This document shows positions 22,318-34,800 of a DNA stretch of 40,386 bases, one piece after another. The stretch is from Saccoglossus kowalevskii. Lineage: Eukaryota; Hemichordata; Enteropneusta; Harrimaniidae. The stretch covers positions 67,467 to 107,852 of the forward strand of contig NW_003141822.1 of assembly GCF_000003605.2 (NCBI RefSeq), given 5' to 3'. Each line of letters opens with the position of its first letter. Position 1 is the first letter of the stretch. Made by a program: the position numbers and the translations under genes. The notes below the pieces were generated by a model. It was not told where the DNA came from and searched no databases. It saw only the letters and a program-made list of their open reading frames with translations.

Positions 22318-23827
22318 ACTTGTAATGTCAATGTACATGCAACTTCGTTTCTATCTAACATGGCTGCCTATTCTTGAAAACTGTTGTTTGGTTTATTTAT
22401 GTGACATAAACCACTAGTTACTGGGTAGTACATTATGCAATTTAAGAGGTAGTTAATTTCATTCTATCGAATAATTAAATCAATCACGCAGGTGCATTCA
22501 ATAAATAGGCGTGATAACATGTGAACATTTTTGTGGCGTAGATTTATATCAATGTTGTAGTTTGTTTTTAGTGATTGTACCGCATTCATATATGTTCTAT
22601 ACCATTGTTATACGTATTTGGGAAATTGTGGTTTTATACTCCTCAATACATTTAGCATGACTGCTGACCCCCTGTCTTTCAACTCACATTGTTTGGGCTA
22701 TTTTACTTTATATCATCCGTAATGCCAAGGCAATACTAAAGGCTAATTGGTCGTTGTGTGACGTTCTTTCAATGTATTCAATGGAGAATCTATGCAAACA
22801 TGTGTTGCCATTTTCAATTACGTCATACTATAACAATAATGCTAGTTGATTTCGTCGCATAAAATAGGCCGCCATGTTGGATACATGTGTTGATTGCAAT
22901 TCAGAGCATGCAGCGGCTTCAACACGATTGATCCGCCTCTAAGTTACACTTTTTTGAGTAATTTAGCAAACATTGTTACTAACAATACTGCATTTAACTT
23001 CAATAGCAATAACGATCGTGGCTTTCTTTATGGTGCGTTATACTTACAATAGATGTTGTGTATTAAATAAACATTTATCGCTAACAAGTTTAGAAATGTT
23101 GTTTCCTTGTTGATTATTTCCCAATATACACATACACACATCTATTTACAATATGGTTGTGAGACACAACATATATGTGCTGTAATTACACATAGTACAA
23201 TGTTGAATTAGAGAATGACAATTAGAAGAATATGTCGTTCACAAATCTCAAATAAAAAATATATAATCACCGAACTATATTTTTCGCACAAAAAAATCCA
23301 AACCTCGATATTGTAGACCCCTTGCCACTGATTCCTTATCATATCTCAAAATTACCCGTTGTCATGGTTTCGATTCTAGTGTTTCGTGCTTATATGTTTG
23401 CAATATGACTTTAACTTAGATTAGTTTCAACTGCTGTTCGACAGTGCAGGTAGACATAAACTGACTGTGGACAACTGGCTTATATGTATATGTGATTATC
23501 TGTGAAGCCAGAAATAGTAGTGTATGGACAGATTTTTTAAAGTATTATAAGTCCTCTGAATAATCTTAAAATTTGAAAATTCAAAAATGAACCAATCATT
23601 AAACCTGTGATCGTTTAACTGAATAAATTAATTTCGTCATGTATTTCGTAATCATCGCCCTGATTGGCAGTTTTTAGAAGAGATCACATTCGCAAAGTAC
23701 CTTGCCACGAAATTAAACATTACTAAGAGATAGAAAAGCTATCAATGTCAGAATGTTATAAAAACACGGTCCTAATAGGTTTTGTTTTTAGTTTTAAATG
23801 AATTATTATTATTTTATTACGCACGTG
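22318..23827. other. 3' UTR of copy B and intergenic DNA
   Basis: AT-rich. GCCGCCATGTTGG near 22869 matches the YY1 consensus in reverse, without other promoter signs. No exon was recognised. Confidence 0.5.
22500..22505 (+). terminator. Possible poly(A) signal of copy B
   Basis: AATAAA, 183 bases after the stop codon. An ATTAAA lies some 27 bases before it. Confidence 0.5.
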
Positions 23828-24112
23828 TTTTCATCAGTATCTGTCACCGTAACGCCATAAGTTACAGCGTGCCGTAATTTTGAGGTATTTTACGGGGTAT
23901 TTTCATCCTACAATATTAGGAAATGCGAATTCAAAATATAGAATGATTATGGGCGTAAGTCTTCTAATAACAAAAACAAACATGGCTGCCACCAGGGTTT
24001 GACCGGACTCCACACAAAAAAGTTCGCTGATTCTGTTCAAAACATTTTCGATTTCGGCATTCCCATGGTGTATCCTTGGAAGGAAAAGATGACGTAATAA
24101 CCTCATAGTATT
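23828..24112 (-). repeat. Interspersed repeat X, copy 3 (inverted)
   Basis: Reverse complement of the repeat at 10497-10832 and 37126-37450. It starts at CTGTCACCGTAACGCC, passes GGGGTATTTTCATCCTAC and GTTCGCTGATTCTG, and ends near AAAGATGACGTAATAACCTC. Confidence 0.88.
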
Positions 24113-24892
24113 TTAATAATACCGTTGGATCTTCAGTTGAGTCGAAGTACATATTCAAGGCAGAATGGTATGCAAGTAATACCCATACAAGAAATAAAGT
24201 ATCAAACACCCTGGGTAACGATAACGTCATTTGTATAAAACTAAGAAGACCATCATTCACAGTGGAGGTTTTTGGACTCGTAAATGCACACCTGTTAGTT
24301 ACTAATAGAGAGTTTTAGGACTATTGTGTCTTCAGTCAGTATCAGGACGATGTGCTGCCCATTGTAGCATATTATAAATCCCAATTATCGGAATTAGCGA
24401 TATCATACATACCGTCATGACATATAAAACTCTATGAATGTAAAACTCTATTACAACTAAATTCTTTCCAAGAAAAAAAACAACATAACTAATATTTTCT
24501 TGTTTTGTTTTGATGGCGGTGATTTAAAACAGCATCAGTAAATCCCACAGCATTATATAGGACTCGGAGAAGACTCTAAACTCACTAATGTGTTTGTTTT
24601 TTCAGCCCCACCCCAAAAGATGATTAGCCCAGTTGGTTGCATAGTGGTCGTAGACACCAATACGGAATTACTGTTTTTTTTTGGGGGGGATATACATTGA
24701 GAATGTTGTCGTTTAACTATTAAGAACATTTAACTATACGTAGAAGTTTGTGACAGATGGTCCAAACAGAACATCGAGGTAGACGACCATACAAAGCTTG
24801 TTTACCAGGTGTGACAGATGGGATTTCCCCAGGAGACGTACATTCTCATTAATTTATGTTTGATCACTTCTTGGGCACAATAAATGCGCACG
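24113..24892. other. Intergenic DNA, no gene recognised
   Basis: AT-rich stretch between repeat X copy 3 and pseudogene C. It has a short T/G homopolymer run near 24673-24690 and nothing else recognised. Confidence 0.5.
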
Positions 24893-24900
24893 TATATAAA
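24893..24900 (+). promoter_or_regulatory. TATA box of copy C
   Basis: TATATAAA, 42 bp before the ATG at 24935. The placement is similar to that in copy B, so the promoter has outlived the coding region or still drives a transcript. Confidence 0.45.
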
Positions 24901-24934
24901 AAATGTGTTATATAATTGATTTGGGTGAGTAGCC

Positions 24935-27614
24935 ATGCCGACAGTTTACTGTTATATTGTTATATTGCTGTTAATTTTACCAGTCACCACGTTGGTCCAA
25001 ATATCAGATGCCATCGAATCTTTCGAAAAGTAAGATTTCCCTTTTTACTTTGTAATTATGGGTATTATTTTCAATGTTTTACCGATTGTTTGTTCTATTT
25101 ATTTCAGAAGCCTGTTGATAATAATGAAAAACTAAACAAGCAAGGTGCGTGTAACTGTTATATTATTTTTAATCGTAATGAAATCTACGTTTGATTATCA
25201 AGACGATTTGTCGCTATGCCTTTGTATAAAACGAGAAGTTAGTCGATTATAATATATCCCCAATATCTATAATTGTTTCAAAGTAGGCGACGATGGAGAG
25301 GATGAACAACACTGTGGTCAGTTTTGTCTCTATCTAACATTTGTATGACATTAAGTTAGTGTTTACATTTTTATTCTTTGCCTGAAAAAAATGTCTGCAA
25401 TCATGTTAAATCGGAATATATATGGTTGTCCAGATCCACCAAAGTTCGTTCTCTTTTTATAATCATTATTCTAATTTTACTAACCTCCATTTCAACTTGA
25501 TGATATATCGAAGAGTGTTTAAGTGTCATATACTACAAACTCTATAGAGAGGTAAGAAACTGAGGCATTCATTTCAACTTGGTTTCATGATGCTTGTAAT
25601 CTCTTATGTTAATCCATTGGTGTCAGACACATTGTGTTGAACAATGTTACTCAAGTCAACAAAAAGAGCCAATGTGAAAATATATTACGTTTTGAGAGGA
25701 TTCTCACATGAATTGTTACCATTGTACATACCACTGGTCAGGAATTAAAGCTTGAGATAATATATGGTGTGAAGGTTAGCGTATTTGTGTTTTTGTTTGT
25801 TTGTTTGTTTGTTTGAAAGGCGACTATAAATTTTCGTTTCTAAAAATCACTTTATTGCACGATTTTGTACAAAAATTATCACGCCCATAACACTATATAA
25901 TTATATTGTTAGACCCACAGGGTTGTTCTTTTGTTCGACCCAAGTTAATGAAACTATAAGCTACATATAAATATACATACAACCATAGATTCTATGCATA
26001 GACTTGAAAATGTTATTGATATGTCTATAAATCTTTATTATACTGATGGCCAACGTTGGTGTCGTTTTAAAATATGACCTTATATTATCCGATTAATTGA
26101 ACTCATATCTAAGAAGTATGCGTCCGACATTGCACTGTCACGTGATAATACTACATCATAATGTTGACTTACAATCATTGCAATATGCCCGTTACCAAGT
26201 AAATCTTTAGTCGACTACTAAACCAATCATCAAACACTGACTGTCACTGTAGAACAAACCGCGACGCAAACAAACGAATAAAGTTAAGTTATTCTTTCAA
26301 TAATAATTCATTAAAATAGTTTGTTATTTGAAATAGAGCCAGAAAATGCAATTGACATGCAAATAAGATCAATAAGTTGGGCCATATTTGTAAAATATAA
26401 TAATCAGATTATAAACATTCATAAAAGTACTTATTTAATACACATGGAATGTCAATGAAATGCATATTTTTATTTAGAAAACTTTATTATCGATATATTT
26501 ATTCATTAGCAACATTTGGTATTATCGATAAGAATATATCATTTTTAATAGCTTAATCACTTCGACAACACTTATATGACCTTTGCATTATATGTTCTCA
26601 CTAGTTTACGGTACTGAGTGTAGATTGTGTATTATTACAGACGGGGAAATTCTAAAGCCTCAACAGATTTGAAATCACATATTTTGGAAGCACACAACTA
26701 CTTCCGGTGTTTACACCGTGTGCCTCCATTAACAATGGGACGAGGAGTTGGCAGCGTTCAGAAAGACAGTTGCCCATGACAACGTTCTACGAGAAACACT
26801 TCGTCATTCCGATAATAATAATATTTGTTATGAATAAGGTGAGGGCGTATTTCAAACAATTCAATATTTATACAAGAACTAGTTTTGACTGTTACCATCA
26901 TTGTTATAAATTAGCTCAATAGCTGTGTCAATGATCTACGCTGGTGAAAACAGATGTGGACTTCCTTTACGGATAACGATTACAGAAAATGCTCTTTCAT
27001 TATTATGAATTCTGTATATCGAATTAAATAATCTCTCACTATTGTTCATTAACGTTTGGAGAATAAACGATTAACAACAAGACTGTATATGTGATTTCTT
27101 TACTTCAGGATATATGCACAAGTGTGGTATAACCAAATTAATTTCTAAATAACTGGGACAGACCGGGAATGGATTGGAGAATAGGTACGTAATTCTTATT
27201 CATGATAGAGTTTTCGTTAAAAACTCGGAATTGATTCTATAAAATTTGCACTGTCTGTTATGCTTGAATGGCTATATTGGAATTACACATTCATACTTTA
27301 TTACCGTAGCTTCTTAAAAAAAACGTAATACTAAGCACTGGTAATGTATATTTCGAAAAAAAAAGTTAATTTTACTGCATTAGTCCTGGCAAACAGTAAT
27401 AAAGGTGGATGGATGGAACTATTTTACATCGTATGCTGCATTATTGAGTATTACCCGGCTGGAAACAACAGGACGGAACGGCAGTCCGAGAAGTATATCC
27501 ATTCGCCTCTGTAAACAGAATCACAAATTTCTACGCCATATCTGGATTAGTGTTGACTACACACTGGATTCACCAACAGCCAACGGGTTTTACGAACGTT
27601 TCAACAGCAAATAA
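24935..27614 (+). pseudogene. Decayed LDLa-CAP gene copy C
   Basis: Fragments occur in the family order. 24935-25029 is a signal-peptide-like exon beginning MPTVYCYIVILLL with a GTAAG donor. 25108-25144 is a phase 0-1 exon-like stretch. 25288-25315 is the end of an LDLa (DDGEDEQHC). 26641-26838 is CAP with LEAHNYFRCLH, then a frame change near 26735. 27109-27184 matches the WYDE exon but is 76 nt long instead of 78 and has stops. About 27405-27500 is the FTSY part of the last exon, again frame-broken. The CAP block is continuous across the site where copy A has an intron, as in B. Most of the LDLa and the GHFT segment are missing. A non-functional gene is the best reading, and a shortened transcribed product cannot be excluded. 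Confidence 0.82.
25793..25816. repeat. (GTTT)n repeat
   Basis: About five to six TTTG/GTTT units within the decayed copy C. Confidence 0.85.
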
Positions 27615-28709
27615 CAAGAAATAATCTTTATTAGTGGAATTTTGAAATCAAGTTCAGTACTTGAAGTTTTATCAGTGCCTAATTATGTTTTATTTTCATA
27701 ACAACCGTTCACTGCACCAAGCTGTTTTAATGAAATTAATATTGCGCATGCGCAAGATTTGATTAACGCTTCTATTCGAAATGAATGATTGTTTGTTTTT
27801 AAAGATTACATTGATTGCAGACATAAGCGTTATTTGGCAAATAGACAGGTGGTCGGGATGTTGTTTTAAAAATGTTAGAATGCATTTAATTGCCTTAAAC
27901 AATGTATGTTACGTAGCAATTGTGGTGCTTTATGATCAGGAATATTTTAGCAAAGCTGACTCAAAAACGCAAAGCAATTAACATACTGCAGAGTTAACGT
28001 TTGTTGAACAAGAGTTTTATAGAAATCAAATAATTACACACAAAAAATCGATTTTTACAAATGTGTATCAAATAAGATGTTACTTTCACAAAAAAACGAT
28101 AAATGGTGTAGAATATAAAAATGCCAGATAATTTGCGTATCAGCAAAGATTTGTACAAACCGCTGCTATGCAGAAAACAATTTTTAAAATGACCACACAA
28201 AAAACTCGATTTTGCCACCTCCTGGTGCATAATATAGGTTTGAAGAACCGGTATATAATAATAATTATGCAGCCAGATTGTCGCTGAAGTGTACATGTTT
28301 TCGTCGTCCACAATCCCTCATATTCGGCCTGTATTATATTAAAACAACATTAATGAGCGATCGAAGCAATTTTATAAATATAGCAACAACAAAATATGAT
28401 ATCGATTCATCGCATTCAACTAATACAATATATAATTTTACAAACATCCAAAACATTTGATTTAGCTTCGTTTACCCACCCAACCCGCCCAATAAGCCTC
28501 TAGACAGATCACGGAAAAATTGTATTTACACATCTGAATGAATAGACAATTTTATCTGATTAGTTGGCATGATCAGAATTGTTGTATTTGGAGATATGTG
28601 TATCCCTCCATACACTGCCTCTATGTAAATAAATGACTTCTGATTTGTCTCTAGTGACGATTGCGTGCACTCACAGCTAAAATAATAACCAAAATTGATT
28701 ATTATGTTA
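27615..28709. other. Convergent intergenic region
   Basis: Lies between decayed copy C (plus strand) and the stop codon of the minus-strand membrane gene, so it should hold the 3' UTR of the latter. No canonical AATAAA or ATTAAA was seen on the minus strand within about 350 bases of the stop. No gene recognised. Confidence 0.5.
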
Positions 28710-28872
28710 TCACAACTGGTGTTCATCTAATTCGTCCTCGTCTGTTGTATCGCCTTTCTCTCCTCCAGTGACAGCATCGTACTTTAACACGACCCGATCT
28801 CGAAGTGTTATAGTCTTATCTCCAAGTTTCCTTTCTTTCCGTTTCCAAATAACGATTCTTCCGCGCCTTCCC
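28710..28872 (-). CDS. Cytoplasmic tail exon with stop
   Basis: The tail of 53 residues starts with a basic block (GRRGRIVIWKRKERK) and ends with an acidic block (TTDEDELDEHQL), then TGA. No kinase, ITAM or clear PDZ-binding motif is seen. Confidence 0.85.
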
Positions 28873-31800
28873 CTGTTCATTTCATAAAAAAACAATATTA
28901 GAAGCAATTCCCGACCCTTTATTAAATAAACAGCGACAACATAGTAAGGCAAAGCGATTATAAATCTTGTTATGGCAAATCAAATCCACTTTCTAGAATC
29001 AGAAACTACGATGTGAAATGAAGACGCTAATCCTGGAGTTCGATTCAAGTTCGAACAGATTTTTAATTATAAAAAGTTACATGCCGCTCTTTTTTATCAG
29101 TAAGTGATACGGCTCTTATGTCGGACGATTTATCAACCTGGTGCTTTCATAATTCGCTGATTGCTCTAATGCTCTGATTGCTTGTGATTCTTAACCTCTG
29201 AAGTTATTCAAATACATTTGTAAAATGTACAAAACATTTCGTTGACCTCAATATAACCCCACTTATACTGTTAGTTTTAATCTGTATGGGAATGAGTTTT
29301 TATTATTAGGTTAGTTTTCAGAGCATTTAATTTACTCAAATACATTTTGTTATCGTTGCTCATTACAAATGCGTCTACGAGTATAAAACATTTTGTTTGT
29401 CATTTACTTACCAACATCGACAGGTAACTATGGAAACTATAATGATTATGATAAGTATAGGGATACTGATGAAAGTGAGAAGGAATGGGATTTCGCCGTA
29501 AATCTCTCGTTTCTTCCCCTGGCTGTCGGTTGTAGTGGCGTCTGAAAAAAACATATATGTTACAATGCCGTGCATACAATTCATATATATGACCATGCTG
29601 GGCTAAGAACTACTTATATAAACCACCTTCGTTGTATTTTACGGGACAGTCTCGTGAATCTAGCGTGTAGCCAGACAATTATTATATTTAAGTTTTTTTG
29701 ACACATTTAAATAAAATGATCTTTTCATACTATAAGAATCTATAACTATATATAATTATCCTATTATAAATGGGACATACCTAAATTATTGACAACGATG
29801 CTACGATGACTAAATTTGCATATTTTCGTGTAGTTTAAATTATTTAAACAATCATAAAGTCAAGTATAAAATATATTTTCTATATTTTACTAGACATTAA
29901 AACATTGGTCGCAGACGATTTCTCAAGACCTTTTAGAAACCAATACAGGTCTGCTATTCTATCGTTCTGCAAAGTAGTATTTCTTTGATTTTTACAATTA
30001 CTTGACAACATAAAAGTTGCATTTAACGTAAAATCGTTTTTATATTAGTGTGGATTGTGAGTTTTTAATAATGTATACAGTTTCATCTGATGTCAACAAT
30101 TCTACTATTGAAAATAATTTTAATTTTAAATTCTACTATATATCCTCAATTGTTTCAATGTATATACGTATAGTTAGTTGTGTTTTCTGCTGGACGCGTG
30201 AATTTAGATATACATTTTAAAGTTTTGATTAATTATACGATTTAATTTCTGACTATCGTTTAATAATTTCATTATTTAGTAACAGCTACATCGATTCTGA
30301 ACATCAACCCCTAACATTTAATACATAATAGTAACATACAAAATACATTATAGTAACATACAAAAATGTTACCGTAATATACAAATACATCAGCGTAAAA
30401 TACAGAATACATTACAGTGAAATACAATTTACATTACCTGTTGTGACGGTATGGTGCAATTCTTTGTTTTCGGCTGTAGACAAATACATAATAACGTTAT
30501 AGAGGGCAGTATACATAAAAAGCGTTAGTGTAATAGAGAATGTGGCTACGCAACACATGATAGTCTAATTTCCTCGACATTAATAGCGTTGAAAAGCATT
30601 AGCAGCGATGACTCCTAAATGTTATCTTGACAAGTTTTGTTCACTGGATTGTATGAGCGGGGATGTTCTATAAATCGACGCCTCGTACTTAGACCGCTAA
30701 CAGACGCACAATATTCTGCCAACGTATTGTATTGTACGTACTCTATGATTCTTGGATATATATATAATGACACGGCGCATAAGAAAGATCTTCAATACAT
30801 ACACTGACAGAAATAATAACTTGCTGTTTTTTCACTGACCTGTACATTCATCAATACTAAAAGCGCCCTCACCGTCCGTTACCATACTAACTGGACACGA
30901 TTTGCAACTCAGTGTCCCCTCTTCGTCTTGATAGTGGTCACGTGGGCATGGTATGCAATAGGAATGGCGATAAAAATGTCCAATGGAACATTTCACTAAT
31001 TGATTAAAAAAAATACATACATGTTATGTGACGTCATAGAAGTTAGGTTTTTGTCGTCGTTTTTTTTCTGTGTTCACTCACACAAGATGGATAACTCTAA
31101 CAGTTAAAAACCGATGTTTATGATGTTTCTAAAAGACATGTTCTTTGATATAGGTAAACATTCAATTCGATCGGATATTGGGAGAGATGTGCGTTCGGTT
31201 GCCATGTAAACAATATGTTTTGAACAATTCTTCTTCAATATAGGGTTATTTGATTCGTTGAGAGAATAAACTATTCAAGATTCTATTTGATTGTTTTTTT
31301 TACAAATAAATCGAAGCTTACGCACATATTTAAATAAATATATTATTTATATTTTTTTCATAAGAAGACAGTAATATAATAGGGTAGCGGTATGTGTAAA
31401 AATAAGTATTTTGCTGCCGTGTCAGAGGTTTGCGCCTTCAAATGCTGTCTAGTTGCTGATAGATTGAACTCACACACTCACCACAGAAAACTTGATTCTG
31501 TACTGAACCAATTGGACAAGTAATAACAGTTTTCAGAAGTGTTGCGTTGACGGAAATCTTCTTGTCATTGACGATTACATCATACGCGTTCTCATTGGTT
31601 TGATTGATAATTGCTGAAGCTGAGTGTTCCAGCTCCACTATGGCAGACTTAAGTGACGTCAGTCTATCGTAGTAGATTCCTGAATAATCAAACATATCAA
31701 CTAAGTTGCTAACATGAGCTAAACAAGGTTTTGTTTTTTAACATTCATTCTCAAAACACTCGCTAATGATTTGTGTTAAACTGTTGTTGTTGATCCTAAA

Positions 31801-34800
31801 TTTCGATCAATTCTGATTTGTTGTGTCGACTTGTTCTTGTAAAAAAGAAGAATATTTTGTAAAGAGACACCTTAATTTAAATGTCTTTACTTCATAGAGT
31901 AAGTCGTGAGGGTGTGACTGAGAAAATGCTAACATTTGTTATCATTTGCACAGGCGTCTTTGGCATGCGTGGAATTATTAAACTCAGGTTGTTGTATGTT
32001 GTAGACTGTCGACAGTCGGTCGTACCTAATATTAATATGTTATTATTAATAAATATTACGTGTAAACGTAATAGGCGTGAATAAATTGTGAACGTCGAGA
32101 CAGGAAGTATGGAGTGTCATTAGGCACGTTCGTCTCTCGGGACTAAAGTTCCTCGCGTGACATGTTTCGCATTTCCCACCAAACGTCTACGGCGTTCGAA
32201 TGTCTAGGAAACACAATTACATTATGCCCGAGGACTGTCGACAGTCTAGTATGTTGTAACATAGTTCCTATTGTGGTTTGCTGATACTGAACAACTGGTG
32301 CTTGTTAAAACGACGTCAATTTAGGTACCCCTCTGATTGAAACATTGTGAAATTAACACTAATGAAATAAAGGCATTCAAGATCAAGAACGAAATTAAAA
32401 TAAAGTTAAAGTAGTTAACCAGCCGTCTACTACTGTTACAATACCTGTGTAGTTGTCGACGTTTATCTCATTTTCAGTATTGTCCACGGATTTGGACAGC
32501 TGTATATCTACCAATATATCATCATCACCGTCTTCAGCATCGCGTCGTTTGCGATTCTCACAGGAGGAGATGATTTTAACCTGACATTCTTTTCTCTTCA
32601 CGCAGTGTATGTTGTTTACGTTCTTCTCAACCACATTGTTTATTGTTTTTGACGTATGGCCGTTTTTACTACATTTAGCATCCGGGTACTTCAGAAGATA
32701 GCTTACAACTAGCTCGTTGGGTACATCAAGTTCTGAGTAAAAAAAACGTTCACGTTAAAGTTGCACTGAGTTTATTCCTAGTGTTTTATTTATTACGTGA
32801 AACATCTGTTTGTGCGAAGTTGCGCGAATTGTGGGACTTATTAGTAATTAAGGATTCACTCAGATTCGTAATTCGGAACATCCTGGAAGTGAATTTATGC
32901 ACGTGACTATTCCAAAGTGCTGGCAATGAAATCCGAATCAACAATAAAATAAGAAATCGAGACAGTCATCAACATGCGCACACACTGGAGATCATTTGAA
33001 AAAATGTCTTTTTTTACATATTCCTCATTATGATAATAGTCACACAATCCGAATACAGCAACCTTATAAATAATCTTAGAGTGCAACATTAATAATAATG
33101 TGCCCATACTTGCAAAGGTCTAGAATTTACAAATAGACCAACTTTTTTGCAAATGGCTGCCGATATCTCGTTGGAAGTGAGAACATCATGAGTTTGTGTC
33201 CTCCAAAATAGTGTTCCATTCTCTATCGTTATCGCGTACACTGTTCTCCTGACTAACGAAAGCACGGTGACGGTATTTTGAACAATGGACGGGATGAGAG
33301 TAGTAAATGGAACATTATTTGAGAACGGCTCAGTGTGATTACACGAGAAAGAAATTTATTTACTGCATTCATAATTTCACTAATAAGTTTTTCTTATTCA
33401 AAATCAATCAAGGTGTCAGGAACATACCTGTGCATGCTGGAAATCTAGCCCGTGGATTATCTGGTCCTTCGTGACTCCATATGTACCCAGTACTAATGCC
33501 ACAGTAATAGCGTTTCTGTACAGGTGTACTGAATCTGTATCCATGTATACAGTATATACTACAGTTGTAGTCCAGTTGATCGGTTACGTTGGCACATTCC
33601 ATGAATCCTCGAAGTGGACGATGTGGTATTTTGCAAACTGTGGGTGATAAAATGTAGCTTAAGCATTACCATCGATTACGTACTGTATTGAACACTATTT
33701 GGATACGCATATCTATGGAAGATTAAAATATGTTTTGTGACGCAGACGATGAGCGCAAAGTATGCCAGTAGCGCAACGCCCTCTTGTGATGACAGGATGT
33801 AACGAACATTATGAGCATGCGCGGTTATTCACAATTCTCCCCAACGGTTCAACATTGTTGTTGTATTGAACATTTCTCAACATTAGTATACTTCAAAGCG
33901 GGTCACAAACTTACCAGGGCATTCTACTTCGTTACATTCTCTGTGGGCATAACGTTGACCATGACATTCCTTGCCATCTATATCCGGGGCTGGGTTATCA
34001 CATCGACGCCATCTTGATTGGGTGCCATGACTACAGGTATGGCTGCACTCACTCCATTCACTCCATTCACTCCACTGTCCATTAATGATTTGAATTTCGC
34101 AAAGTTGTCCTTTATAGCCATGGGGGCATTTACATGTGTAGTTGTTGATACCATCTTGACACGTGGCTTCATTCTGACATATATTCTGTTTGCAGTCATC
34201 AATGTTTATTTCACAATGCTTTCCTGCAAAGCCAGGTTCACACTCGCACGCATATGACCGCAGTTCATCAACACAAGTAGCCTGCCCGTGGCATGGGTTA
34301 CTAGCACACTCGTTCGTATCTGGAAATAGAATATAATCAAAGTTGGAACCGAAAGAATTGTTTTCTAGGCCGAGCATGGAGGATTATTTATTGGTCTTAC
34401 ATCTATTCCATTTGATGACATCTGAACATTTCGCAAACCTTGCACACAAAGGATTGAAGTTTGTTTATCATTGTTTAAAATCTGATGCATTATTAATTCA
34501 AAGATAAACCGCTTTCCTGAAACAATCCATCCTGTTAAGCTTATTAAAAGTACACTGCCGTGAATAAAACATCAGGGGCGGATCTATTTAGAGAGGGCGC
34601 AATGATGTCATTGCTGGTTCAGGTGGGCGCCCCCTGAACTTCCCTCTAAATCCAACACTGGCAATACTCACCGTCACACATAGATGGCATTCGTAGTGGT
34701 AATGTTTCATCCAAACCATTTATAAAGTCAGACCACGTTACCAAGGGTGGAATGCTGTCTATATTGGATATTTCACAAGATGATGATAGTAGCGATATAT

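Noticed and set aside
33150-33252. Possible extra exon between sushi and module B on the minus strand
   Set aside because: The frame is open and an acceptor exists, but the only donor in the needed phase is a weak GTCTAT. The sushi exon joins directly to 32732 in phase, so no extra exon is needed.
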